This document shows positions 35,201 through 46,039 of a DNA stretch of 64,000 bases, one piece after another (position 1 is the stretch's first letter; each line of letters starts with the position of its first letter). Under the pieces are notes generated by a model. That model worked only from the letters and a program-made list of their open reading frames with translations, had not been told where the DNA came from and did no database searches. The stretch spans positions 620,001 through 684,000 of the forward strand of contig JAECYW010000020.1 of assembly GCA_023014335.1 (NCBI GenBank). The letters run 5' to 3'. The translations under genes and the position numbers were made by a program. Origin of the DNA: Galerina marginata (lineage: Eukaryota; Basidiomycota; Agaricomycetes; Agaricales; Galerinaceae).

Positions 35201-38200
35201 GAATCCTGCAGGAATCAGTGGGGCATCACTAAGACCTCTAATAAGTTATAAAAATAAAGAAATTGAGAATTTAGGGACGTACTTTCTGTCAGATACTCGT
35301 CTACTGGGAAGCATATAACCAGGGTCGCAAAAGTCGCAGATAAAATGAGCCTTTTTCCCCAAATTACTCGCTCGCCCGTCACGCTGACAAGCGATATGCG
35401 ACCAATTTTCGCACACCTCGCATTGGATAGCTTCGCCAAACTCCTCTGGTCGATAAAGCAGATTACCGTCACCAAGAATTCCGCACCGGCAGTCAAGGGT
35501 AAATAGCGAATCTGGAAGCGAAGATTCGGAAGGCGCGCCATTTGCAACCTGAACAAGTGTTTCCTCTTCCGACTCCGGTTCTAGCGCACTCTCGACTTCA
35601 AAGATTGTGTTGCCGACAGTATTGGGACGAGATAAATATTCAATTGTTTTAACCTTGAAGGGGTTGAACAACCAGGTACGTCCCTTGGGGTCCATTTCAA
35701 CAAATTTGTCGGAGGTATACTTCATTGAACATAGCTCATCGAGATTGTCTGTTGAAAACCCGAGCTCCAGTTTATCGGCCAGAAATTTAGTGCGTAGCTT
35801 GAAGAACTCATCCTGAGCGTCCAAGCCGCCCCGTAGTAGATAGAAAACTTGATAGATCGAGAAGCCAGGAGGGAGTTGAATTTTTTGCCCGCACATATGC
35901 GTGGCGATTGTTCCACCTGGTTCCACAATGGGTATTCCATTGTTTTTCATGCCGTCATAGGTGTAGATCGTTTCCTGATCGTGAGATGCATATCGTGCGA
36001 TGAAGTGATTACGTGCAAGATTGGTCAATGCGAGGCCGACAATGTCGTAAACAAGACCTGGTGATTCGTCCTCGGCACCGGAAGTAAGAGAAAGTGAACG
36101 CGGGAAGTTCCAAGTTTCGCCTTCTTCGTATTCCTCACCGTTGTCGTTCGCAATGTCAAACGCGAAGAGAAGGGGCATAGAAATCACCAAGTCTCGGCTA
36201 TCTCGGCGTTTACCCTGGCACAGGGGTACGCCATCCTTCGTACGCCAACATGAGCTCGCCGGAATTGTGTTGTGCTCAAGGGAAAGGAGCTTCTTGAAAT
36301 ATTGCGCAAAACTTCCCCTGAATTTATCGTAGTCTTCTCGAGTAAGTTGGTGGAATTTCTGGCGAATTGGGCTTTGCAAAATCTCAACATGAGGTCCGCC
36401 AATGCTTTCAGAGCCTGAGCATTGGTGCAGTTCAACGGTAAGGATTTCAAAAGCGGAAATTGGGCGATATAACTTGTGAGGAGCTTCAAGGCGAAGCAAT
36501 TCTGCGAACCAACCCTAATCAAAATATGAGAAAGATTAGGAATGGGGCCGGAAAGATTTGATACGCACATAGAGTGAATCAAACTCAGTAAGACTAGTAA
36601 TAATCTTCCTTTGCCGTAGTAGCTTTCGGATCGTGTTCCTCTGGTCCCCAAGATATTTCGAAGTGACTTTTTGCTGATCGATGCCTTGACGCGACAACAG
36701 GCTTTGAAGCACCGTCTTGAGCGCCGATGTACCTGGTAGCCCATTGATAATACCTGTAAGGTTCTCCACCGACTTCGTGAGAGAAACATATAGGAGCTGT
36801 AGGGATGTATCGAGCCAACAAGAGTTTTGGTACCAGGGATAAGAAGGTAGTAATTTATCGGCATCAGAGGTGGAAGGAAGGGCAGGTTCAGACTCGTGAA
36901 TTTCTGGTTGAGATGTGTCAGATGGGTGAGCTGGCTGAGACGAGGGAGCTGGCTGAGACTTCTTGGAAGGTGACGGTGGTTGAAGCGTATTCGAAGGCGG
37001 ATCAGACTGAGACTTCTCAGGTGGCGAAGGAGAAGGAGAAGACGGCTCAATCGGTGAAGGTGAGGGAGAGGAGGGTTTCTTTGGTTTCTTCTTAAGAGAC
37101 GATGGTTTCAAAGGTCGAGCTTTCTTAGGTTTCGCTTTGAGCTTCGCTTTCAAAAGCTCCTTGATGGTATCAGGCGGCCTTCCGTCATTCTTCTTGCGCT
37201 TTCGGTCTCCAGGCTTAGCAGCGCGACTTGGTTTAGTACGACCAATTTTAGCCGCCACAACTTTCCATCTCTCAGGTTCTCCATAGCGTATAGGCGTTCC
37301 TTCTTTGAGTATTTAGGTCAGTAACTTGTAGTGGTGAATATTAAATGAACGCACGAGAGGCAGCAATGTAAAGTCGCTGGTAGTAGACAGCAACAGCAAA
37401 TAGGCTGAACATTCCTTCCAAAAAATCGTGGTCGCGCCCACATGCACTATAGAGTTTCCAATGCATCGATTCCTCTGGGTTGTTAGAGGGTGGTAAGGAT
37501 TCCCAGAGCTCGACATCCATCTTCCGCTCGGATTCAAACAACATGGAGGCGACGCTGGGGCGCATCCACCAGTCCATCCAAGATTTAATCATTGGGAAAT
37601 CTTCGATCAGGCGGGCGGAGTGGGCAATAAAATCCTCGGAAGTAGGCGCATCGAGGAGAGCAAGAGTACGAGCAGTGAATTCTTCGGCCTTCTCATGAGG
37701 AACAATGGAAGTAATGCGAGAAATTCGGGTTATCTGACTGCGGAAGTGTTCACGACAACCCTTCAACAGGCGTTCAGCGGCAACTTCGAGCTCCTGACGC
37801 GTTCGTTTGTTCTCGGGTCGCAATACCCAAAACATGATAAACCCTGCAATAAACCCACCACGCTCTGCCTGACTGAAGTCCATAACCTGAGACGATGAAG
37901 AGTTAATGTACGTTCCGTAAAAATAAACAAGAGAAATCCTACGCCGGCAAACAATTCATCGTCTACAGGAATCTTCCGTGAGTCAGCCTCGTGCGCTATG
38001 CTCTGGAAAAGGGCGAAGAAGTGGTAGACAAAATGGGCTTCGCTGGCCCCATTTGTATAAGATAGAACTGCCGGCACCCAGCAGAAAAGAACCGGACAAT
38101 AAGTTGAAGAAACCATAAGAAGCGAATTACGTTCTTTCCACCAACTGTGCGTTGCGTCGTTGACTGTCCCATTAACAGTGCCTTCGAGCCTGGAATTTTT

Positions 38201-39473
38201 GACGAGCTGGGATCGCATAAAGGGGGTCTGAACGGAGATTACGGTGACTTCGCCAATGGTTGAATGGATAATGAAATCCGGGTGTTCAACTTCGAACTTG
38301 GAGAACGCAGCAATAAGTCCATCGGCACTTTGGACATTTCCTTTCCTAATCTTCTGGCGCTCCTTGCTAACCCGTTCCGCATTCACTAGGACGTCTGAAA
38401 TGTCGGCAACGGACTCTCCGGGTCCATTAAGTCCGGGAACTCCAACGATTAACTGAAGGGGCCCAGATTTGGGGTGGGATTTGACAAGTTGCTCGAATCT
38501 GAGTTCTTGACTCGGGAGAAGGTGAAGGATATGAGTCGGCCGGCGGTGCGTATGAAACCCGCCATTCGAATAGTGAACACCCCCAGACCACCTGTGTAGG
38601 ACTGAAACAACATCACAGGCTTTGTGGGATAGAACGCCGCCGCATTTACACGCGTTGTCGAGTTGTTTGTCGATTCCTTTCGTATGAGGCCGGATAACCA
38701 TCCTGCACAATGGGTTGTCGCATTCTATGACCCCTAGACAAACGCGCGTCGACCTTTTACCTCCTTCCCAGGTACTGGCGTCCTTTTGCCCCTTTCGATC
38801 TCCACCATTCACCATCATAGCCCAATGGGAACGTAACTTCCCCGTCTGTTCAAATTCCTTCTCCGTGAAGTTCAGCTTGAAATAGCCGTCGGGCCAACCG
38901 TCCCAGTCATGTGGCGAAATCGTAGCTGGATTAGACGTCTCCGGGATGGCAGGGCCAATAGGAGGTTTCGGTAATTCCGATTCCAAATTAGTGACAGGAA
39001 CAAACTTGCCATCCACGGTACGTTTGTAAAGAATCTCAACTTCTCCCTTCGCAGACAGCTGGACGCGCTTTTCCTTGTTCTTATCTGGAAGTATTGGTGC
39101 TGAAAAGTCGGTAGCACTTAGATTATACGAAGTGTTTGTTCGAAATCGTGATGTAGACTTACCAATAGACCGTTTTTTATGTTCCTCTTCACCGCTTCGC
39201 TCAATGTAACGTACAATGCGTCCTGCGATGAAAGACAATTCATTAGAAATTTACTGCAAGTATAGAAGCGTACTTACCATCATGCCCGTGCACTGGGATC
39301 AAGTTATCGAGGCTGATCTGAGTCGACGATGCAGCCGCATTCCGCAAAAGCTCGCGTTCTTCTATATTTGGCTCAGGAGGCGTGCTGAAATAGCGATAGA
39401 TATATTTAAGAAAGTCCTTGACATTATTTCAGTTGCACAGCGGTTCAGATTGAAGGACAATATAGCTTACCAT
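32229..39473 (-). CDS. MULE transposase polyprotein: GCM-like zinc domain, DDE transposase, USP-like protease, PHD finger, C-terminal reader-like region
   Basis: About 1,650 residues in some eleven exons. The start at 39473 (MVSYIVLQSEPL|TPPEPNIEE) is inferred from a phase-2 splice. Order: a GCM/WRKY-like zinc region at about 130-260 (CDNPLC..CKC..KAC..HTHRRPTH). DDE-type transposase at about 330-640 (NDATHSWWKERNSLL, VMDFSQAERGGFIAGF, ESMHWKLYSACGRDHD). A Lys-rich, Ser-Pro-repeat linker that is a likely nuclear signal. A ubiquitin-protease-like domain with Cys box YQNSCWLDTSLQLL and His region NHFIARY..YTYDGMKNNG. A PHD finger (CRCGI..CEVCENWSHIAC..CDFC). After an 1,865-bp intron, PGRGALAKHGDFWYPVRLIQ with WRVQWWRE, a PWWP/Tudor-like fold by appearance. 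Last, a C-terminal domain ending PIKKKKAT with stop at 32229-32231. No frameshift or stop was found in the exons. Multi-domain genes of this layout recur in Agaricomycetes. Confidence 0.85.
33750..35000. repeat. GC-rich core with repeated GACGTGG motif
   Basis: At least nine exact GACGTGG copies, often as tcgacgtggc, at irregular spacing within 1.25 kb of GC-rich sequence; the surrounding window is close to balanced. No coding motif in any frame. It could be a decayed minisatellite or a protein-binding array in the nested insertion. Confidence 0.6.
35160..35217. repeat. Perfect 19-bp inverted repeat (hairpin)
   Basis: TGATTCCTGCAGGATTCCG at 35160-35178 is exactly reverse-complemented at 35199-35217, with a 20-bp spacer. 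Each arm itself contains the palindrome CCTGCAGG. It lies at one edge of the nested insertion, so it may be a terminal structure. Confidence 0.85.
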
Positions 39474-39639
39474 GGTTAATGCTGGTAGTATCAAGGAAAG
39501 GAAGGATATAATCAGCAGATAATCACCTTGAAATTTGTCGACTGATTACCCATACCGACCGATCATTTCCAAGGCCGTTCCACAGATCAGGTCCAAACGG
39601 AATCAAATTGTAAGTTCGGCCTCCGAATCCCCTACCGTG

Positions 39640-39840
39640 CACGACTATGACCCGGCCGTGCAGTTTCGCGTCTCTACCGTGCATGGAAGTGCAGTGCAGT
39701 GCATTAACGTGCACTAACGTGCAGTACCGTGCGCTGCCGTGCAAGGGCCGTGCAGGTACCGTGCAGTACCGTGCAGTACCGTGCAGAACCGTGAAGTACC
39801 GTGCAGTTCCGTGAGGTGCCGTGCAGGTTCCGTGTAAGTG
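39640..39840. repeat. Internal TACCGTGCA array near the MULE gene 5' end
   Basis: More than a dozen [T/A][A/G]CCGTGCA-type repeats in 200 bp, including three in a row (gtaccgtgcagtaccgtgca), just upstream of the transposase start. It may be the promoter or a transposase-binding array. It is separated from the right-end array (40600-40732) by about 760 bp of AT-rich DNA, which may itself be a later insertion. Confidence 0.75.
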
Positions 39841-40599
39841 CTTAATTGAGCTTTGTATTCTAATTTCTACAGCTTAAATTTATTAAAGAACATTGAAATT
39901 GGAATTCTACACGATACAAGCGCTCGTTTTGCTCGTTATCGGCACGTTGTTACTAAATTTAGCCAACTACCAAATTAGAGCTCAACCCGCTGTATTATGT
40001 ATGAAAATTATGTTTACCTGACTCTATACATGTAATATATTTGTTCCCCTCTTAAACACCTTTCTGATGAGTCCTACATCTCCCTCGTAGGTCAAAAATT
40101 GATCCCAGAAAATAAGATTGACGCCCATATCGGACGGTCCGGTGACCCGGGGCAACGGCTAGGAAGCCAGTAAGATAATTTCCAATGCAATCCGAGTCCG
40201 ACGGTCATTATTTTGGGTATATAAGATCTACTATGTCTATTCTACATATTTACTGTGTTTCATATAATACTGGTTCGCAGGGGATGAGCTATGATACAAA
40301 TTAGCGAGGACAGTTTCAAAGTCACACGGTACAACACTTTTGCCACACGTGATCTTGTGGCAAAACGGTTGCAACGCGGGGTCACTACTCTGCAACAAGA
40401 CTGAATGCCTTCAGAAGCATTCATTTCTTAGTTTAATGTGTTCAAAATAATTTCTAGCTATATAATATACGAATACTGACAACTTTCTCTCCGAAAGTTT
40501 ATCTCAAAGGAGCTGCTGCAGTTTGCGCGCAAGATTTTTTGAGGGCGACGGCAGGAGGAATGTGTGGGAAACCGCTCCACTCGGACAGCATGTCGCGAC

Positions 40600-40732
40600 T
40601 GACCCCCGTGCATGTACCGTGCGGCTGACGCAACTAACGTGCACTTACCACAGAAACCGTGCAATTACCGTGAAATCATGCACGGTGGCTGCACGGTTGT
40701 GTTCGGTAGCGCACGGTAATTTCCAATTGCCC
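40600..40732. repeat. Right TIR and subterminal array of the MULE
   Basis: Mixed-orientation CCGTGCA/TGCACGG motifs followed by the right terminal inverted repeat ending ggtaatttccaattgccc. Its reverse complement aligns with the left terminus from GGG(G)CA through ATTACCG and the spaced CCGTGCA motifs. Confidence 0.85.
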
Positions 40733-40741
40733 ACTAGTATT
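40733..40741. repeat. Right 9-bp target-site duplication of the MULE element (ACTAGTATT)
   Basis: Exact copy of 32006-32014, directly after the right terminal repeat. Confidence 0.9.
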
Positions 40742-41495
40742 CCCATGTTCATAGTTTGCAGTATATCCACCCTTAGCGCAGATCGTCTGGGTAGATTTAA
40801 ATGTTAAATTCAGCCAGAAGTTTTGCTACTGTCCGCCTACATCCGACTCAGTAGCTTTACAAGAAATCGGAATCAAAGTGGCTATTTACTCTTACCACAT
40901 GTCTAGGCTGAAGGATTGTGGATGGATGGATGGACATATTCGATAGTCCAACTGCCAGCCGCGCCGGAGCCTCAAAATTACTAGTGTCTGCACAGTAGGT
41001 TGCTGGTTTTCCTTTCTTGCGTTGTCCATACAATGAATGTTAACAGATTTTGGAAGTGGGAGGGAGTGCATCGTTACAATTTTTCAGGATAAATCAGTTC
41101 TTGAATCTGGTTTCTGCATATTGAATTCGTTGCTTGTTCAATGTCGCAATGCGGGTGTAGATTTTCTTTTATGGCTTGGCCATGTCGTGAAAATTCTGCT
41201 CCATTTTAAGGACCGTAGAAGGTTAGGCTCTTATGTAGTCTAATCGAGTTGCTAGATGTGGACTAGTGATGTCATTGATAGTGCTCAGCTATGTGGCGCA
41301 AGTATCCATTATCGATGGCCTTCATTCATGGTGTCAAACGCAATAGGAAAGGATAAAATATTCTACCTAGAATCACACTTAGTAACTTAACGCTCCACCG
41401 GTCGGGAACCGTGCGTTTTGTCGTTCATGGGGCTTTAAAAACCACTGGGGTCCTGTTATCCCCTCCATCTGACTGACCTCCTCTTTTCGATTGAG
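40742..41495. other. Spacer between the MULE and the secreted Cys-rich gene
   Basis: About 750 bp. Short unmatched ORFs only. It is the upstream region of the gene starting at 41496; no clear TATA box was identified. Confidence 0.35.
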
Positions 41496-42725
41496 ATGTA
41501 CGCCTCGCTTGTGTTTTCTCTCGCTATCTTTCTCTCTGTTACGGCGGTAGATTTGGGATGGTCCTCTGGGACCACAAGCGCGACTAATTCCAAGTGCTAT
41601 ACCTGTCCAAACTTCAAGAAACTCGGCGCGGGAAAGACATTTGGCGTATTCCCCAAGAACGAAGACGTCGGGGAGATAAGTAAATTCCAGGAGGGAGACG
41701 GTTTCAGGTGCCAGTAAGTAATTCTGGTAGTTGAATTCAAAATCCCGGACCGTGCTCATAATAATACCAGATACGAGTCGACCAAATATTGGGATAGTAC
41801 AAATAGGAAGTGGCTTGCACCGAATTATCTCGGACGTTGCAGATATAATGTATTTTTTCGTTTTATGCGCTGTGGCTCAATTTGACGTATTTGCTGCATA
41901 GAGCGATGGAAGCCGGGGACACGATTCTAGAGGCGAATGCCCGCAAAAGGCGCCTATTGACAATAAATGCGTGAAGGACATGGAAGACGCCGCATTCAAA
42001 GCACGTTATTTCAAGCCATGCAAGGAAAAAGGCTGTGGACAAGAGACCGCCATGTGCTACACATGCCCAGTCGACAAAGGCGCCGACACTGTCAACGTCG
42101 ACACCAGGAACGACAAACTCCAATGCGAGTAAGTGTCGTATTTTCATTTCCCCTCTTGTAGCAGTCCAACGAAGTGGGTAGTTATTTCAAGGGAACTCAA
42201 CGGTTAAATACCTGCCAATATGAGGTACATGGCTTTTCACTGATCTCCTGCGGTGATTAGCGCTTACTATCGTCCCATTTACAGCCTACCAAAGGGCAAT
42301 TGACTAACAAGGGACCAAAATGCACTGCCAAGGCAACTTTGGACGCTACCTGCGAATATAACAGGAGAAGGAAAATTGCCGAGGAGGAGCGTCAGGCCCG
42401 TCAAAGGAAGGCTGCCGCGGAGATAAAGGCTGCAGCTGAGGCCAAAGCTAAGGATGATGAACAATATGATGACAGCAAATCCGTGCTTGCTCATCTGTGC
42501 GAGGGATTTGTGAAGAAATACGCAGCGGAACTAAAAGATTTACCTACATCTGCCTATGACCGGGTGATCAAGGAGGGCCGGCTTGGTGAGGAAATTTGCA
42601 GGAACCCTGACACGGCGCTCGACACTCTCGCCAAGTTCAAGTATTTTTCCCTCACTCGATCTGGGAAAAAGCTTCGTGATGACCTCCTCAAGGCTGGCTT
42701 TAAGTATTCCGCAAAAACCTCTTAG
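41496..42725 (+). CDS. Secreted cysteine-rich protein of unknown function
   Basis: The start MYASLVFSLAIFLSVTAVDLG is a signal peptide. The mature part has Cys pairs in a recurring pattern: SKCYTCPNF, DGFRCQYEST, GECPQKAPIDNKC, MCYTCPVDKG, LQC, KCTAKATLDATCE. It then changes to a charged helix (RRRKIAEEERQARQRKAAAEIKAAAEAK) and a Lys-rich end with SYSAKTS-like ending KYSAKTS (stop 42723-42725). I recognise no family. Introns at about 41713, 41848 and 42130 are supported by donor/acceptor pairs. The last junction is a problem. The donor after LQC is phase 2, but the downstream frame needs phase 0; the direct splice would stop after six residues (near 42303). A 13-bp micro-exon (DPTKW) behind a very short 36-bp intron would restore the frame, or there is a frameshift. 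Confidence 0.6.
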
Positions 42726-44014
42726 GAGTTGTTGGAGATCAGTTTACACTCTATGTGGCTTTAAATTTTGAATACAATGGTTTTTACAGTTGTTGTTAGG
42801 ATGGTTTTCGTCTCAGGGCATTTTTTTGGCAAATATTTCAAGAATCTATAACTTGAACTGTGAAGAACCAGAACCAACTTCAGCACGGTGACCACTCGAA
42901 ACCGAAAATATTACGCAAGCCACACGCTCTGTACCTCTTTACACTTAAGACCGTCTGAGTCGAGGCAAGCCACAACGTAACTACCGTTCTACATTGGCCG
43001 AAGCGTGTCAACCACTGCAAATCATCTGAAGATGAATTAGAAGACGGGAAAGAATTTCAATTTCAGCACCACACGCCCTCGGTTAATCGATTTCAAACTA
43101 TGAATTCAACGTGACCCGAATTTAGCAGCGAGTTCTGGTCGATCTAGAATGCCGGTCAGCGCGAGAATGTGGAGGAGACACGATTGTCGCTGGAGCGGGC
43201 CAACTGGAACTACCAGAATAGCTAGAGTCTGGCGAGGCTCGACTTATGGTCCTCCATATTTCACTCAATTCTTATCGTATCTCGTCGTTCCTTATCTATC
43301 CAACTTGTCCGAATAGTTGGCGTAGTTATGACCCGACGACGATATGTGTAATAATGACGTGGAGCATTTGAGGACCTGTACTCTCTTTGAACGAGTCTGA
43401 TATCGAAAAAACGACAAGCAGGAACAAGGTTGCAAAATAAGTAGACAATTTCTACGAAGTGGAATTTCAGGTAGGTGATAGACGATTAGGAGCGTTAACA
43501 TAGGATTATCCCCCCGTCGCACCTTCAGGGCATTCGACGACGCTGAAATTGCCACCAAGGACTGGTCTCAGACCGTTGGTGAAGCAATTCCAGAGATAAT
43601 GGGGTTGATGCGACGGGGAGGAGGGATATGTCCTCTCCAATCGATATCGGAAATGATGCGTGATTCAGCAAACTGCATGGAAAGGAGGGACGAAAAAATA
43701 ATGAGATAGTGGTGAGGACAGTCTAAAGCGAGATAAATGTCCTGAGAACGGATGAGAGGTCTAGCCGTCAGAGGGGAGGAATCAGGGGGGTGGTGTGGAG
43801 ATTCCTTCCCATCAGATCGGTCTGCAAGCTGAAGAATCAAAGAATCCCTAAAGCAACCTCAAAGACTGTTGGACAACACGATTTGGGTTTACTCGAAAGA
43901 AAGCGAGGACCGATATGATGAGAAGTACATGTCCATTCTCAGCAATTTATAACGAACAAGTGACCGAAAGGCAGTTAGAAACAGGTTCTATCGAGAAAAA
44001 TATGGCCAAAAAAA
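42726..44014. other. Spacer without supported gene
   Basis: About 1.3 kb downstream of the Cys-rich gene and before the second dispersed-repeat copy. Minus-strand ORFs at 43292-43840 are short and have no motif. Confidence 0.35.
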
Positions 44015-45332
44015 TGGGAAAGAAAAGCGAAGACGCACGTAGGACGGTTTCACTAGGGATATACGGTATTGCAAGTGAAATTTTCACGATAGTCCTGGTT
44101 TGAAGTCGGTGAGATACGAGATGAGACGTTAAGCGAGAAAGAGCTCACCGAGGCCGGCTTATGTGTGTTTCCTGCTGGGAAGGACAAGTTAGGACAGGAA
44201 GACACCGACCATAAGCAGGCTATCTTACCCTCGTAGGAGATATGCATCCTAGTCGTGAGTGGCACCTAAGATAGCAAGTGCTCGACAGCGAAAGTTATGA
44301 CGTATCGAAATTCCGACCACTTCATCAAGAGTACAGAAGGCGCAGTCAATTTGAATCTACCGCATTGTGGTTAGCCATGACAAACAAGGCACTCCCGACA
44401 ATGCGGGCATCGAGGTTTCAGCCGAGCACCTTCTGCCCTCTGTGGAAGTAAGAATCCCGAGCAGTATAGTATCTGTCTTTGAATTGAGTAGAATAAACAA
44501 TTCAGAGGATGTCACTGCAGCCGAAAAAGTTCAGCTTTATGCGTCGGAGTACAACCAAGGAAAGTGGGCGATCAACGACGCTGAGGGTCGGAGTCGCAGA
44601 TGGCTGCGATGAAATAGGTGTAGCAGAATCTGCGTAGATGGTAACCGGTAAAGCATTGAAGCAAGTTTTCGATGGAAATTTAAGTATACGGATGTCAAAA
44701 GGTGGGATCAAGGCAAAAGAAATAGTGAGGAGTTCGTTTGGGACAAGGAAGAGATTAGAGAATCGCGGGAGCAAAATGGACCCACCCTAATCTCAGGGTC
44801 CGTGCGCAATCACGCCACCATCAAATTTCTTTCTTCCCTTTCCCCCTCCCGTCTCTGCTCGTTCTCTCCACCCTTTAGCTCGGCATCGTCGCCTTTTGGA
44901 GTACCTCAAGAACGAGAATCCTCCGTTTCTGTCATCACAAGAAGATTACTTGCTTTGTAGGCCACATTCGAGTTGGACACTGCCAATACGCTCCACCCGA
45001 GGCGCCACGGCCTCTACGACGCGTCAGTAGAAGTTATTGACGTGTTTCTGGGAAAACCATCCTTACTTGGATGTTCTCTGTTGATATTGGTTCCCTACGC
45101 GCCAACCCTGCCGCCTCCCACCTACGGCTGGCTTGATGGGTATTTGTTTGGAGTGTACGGGCTATCGTTCGAGCCCTGAAGGCCTGACGCGCTATGTAAC
45201 GGAGGACCTATGTTAACGATGGTGTGGGGCTTTTATAGGATCCGCCTGGATATGGAGGTACGCAGGCGTCATGCGCTGACGGCTGAGCAGCGGATTAGCG
45301 GTCTTGTGGATGCTGGCGAAATTGGTCTCTAT
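44015..45332 (+). repeat. Dispersed repeat, copy 2 (about 1.3 kb)
   Basis: Collinear with 29811-31510. Landmarks: gggaaagaaaagcgaagacg; gaaagagctcaccgaggccgg; gacaagttaggacaggaagacaccga; tgccctctgtggaagtaagaatc; ggagtacaaccaagg; tttgggacaaggaag; cagggtccgtgcg; and ggattagcggtcttgtggatgctggcgaa. It is shorter than copy 1 because of deletions in the last third. The same cagggtccctggg header also begins a stretch at 51252. Confidence 0.7.
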
Positions 45333-46039
45333 ATTTTGTGTCATTGCCGTCTGCAGTTTTATGCCTTTGGAAATTCTGTACGAGGCGTGCTTTACCGCCT
45401 CATACTTCGTTGCCTCATGAAATCGATTTCATCGTATGCACGGAGCCTTATTCCGCCTTCGTTTAGCTGCTATCTGTTCTCGCCGCGCAGATTGATTCCC
45501 AAAATCTGTAGTGTGCAAGTCAATCACGATCTATTGACGGCGATTTCTATTTCAATCTTCGTCCAACATTATTCGGCCCACTGGTCAAGTTCCTTACATT
45601 GACGTTGCCTTCTTGTGAACGCCTACTCACTCATTCAGCAGATCTCTATAATCTTTTGATTCCCTTGCTGCCGGGGATTTGTCGCTTGCCTTGTTCAAGG
45701 AAACGAGTAAGTCTATCGCTACCAAGCGCATTGGTGCTTGGATTGATCCTTTCATTTGAATAGCCGTTCACGATAACAATCTTCTCGTCTCTTTCTGTCT
45801 TCTACCTCTCAAAACAACGAACTTTCCAATTGGGATACATTCCGTAATTCCGGTGTGACATTACCGACGTCTGCACCTCGAACGCTTGCTGCTTAGTTGA
45901 TAAATGATGTAAAGATGTAGGAGATTCCGTCGTACAATTCATAGCTGCGTCAGACCTTATTCGTGTGCGATGTTCGAATGTGTTTCAAAAGAATGATGCG
46001 TGATTGTAAGTCGATTACCAAAGCGCCTGGGGTTATTTT
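45333..46039. other. Spacer without supported gene
   Basis: About 700 bp of pyrimidine-rich DNA following the repeat, convergent with the 3' end of the membrane-protein gene. No ORF with a motif. Confidence 0.35.

Larger units (their letters stand above)
33418..35282. mobile_element. Enlarged intron of the MULE gene holding a nested non-coding insertion
   Basis: Donor AAA|GTACGT (35282) and acceptor CAACAG (33418) bound an 1,865-bp intron, whereas the other introns of the gene are about 50-60 bp. It contains ATTCC/GGAAT-rich palindromic DNA at both ends (about 33447-33595 and 35050-35225) around a very GC-rich core (about 33750-35000). The outer ends look like short inverted repeats (ccccactgattcc against cccccatggattcc). 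This looks like a nested non-autonomous element inserted in an ordinary short intron. Its target duplication is unresolved. Several long ORFs in the GC-rich core are compositional artefacts. Confidence 0.65.
32015..40732 (-). mobile_element. Complete Mutator-like (MULE) DNA transposon, 8,718 bp
   Basis: Both ends are visible. The left end starts GGGGCACAAGAAAATTACCG, then tactaccgagcacagccgtgca. The right end, reversed, starts GGGCAATTGGAAATTACCG, then cgctaccgaacacaaccgtgca. The imperfect terminal repeat is roughly 55-60 bp and is flanked by perfect 9-bp duplications ACTAGTATT. Subterminal clusters of a TACCGTGCA-type motif lie at both ends. Inside is a single large minus-strand gene (32229-39473) with an apparently open reading frame, plus a nested insertion in one intron. 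Everything expected of an autonomous, recently inserted element is present. Confidence 0.9.

Noticed and set aside
39640..39840. Regular short repeats that might suggest a CRISPR-like array
   Set aside because: The organism is a eukaryote, repeats are 9 bp without fixed spacers, and they coincide with transposon ends.
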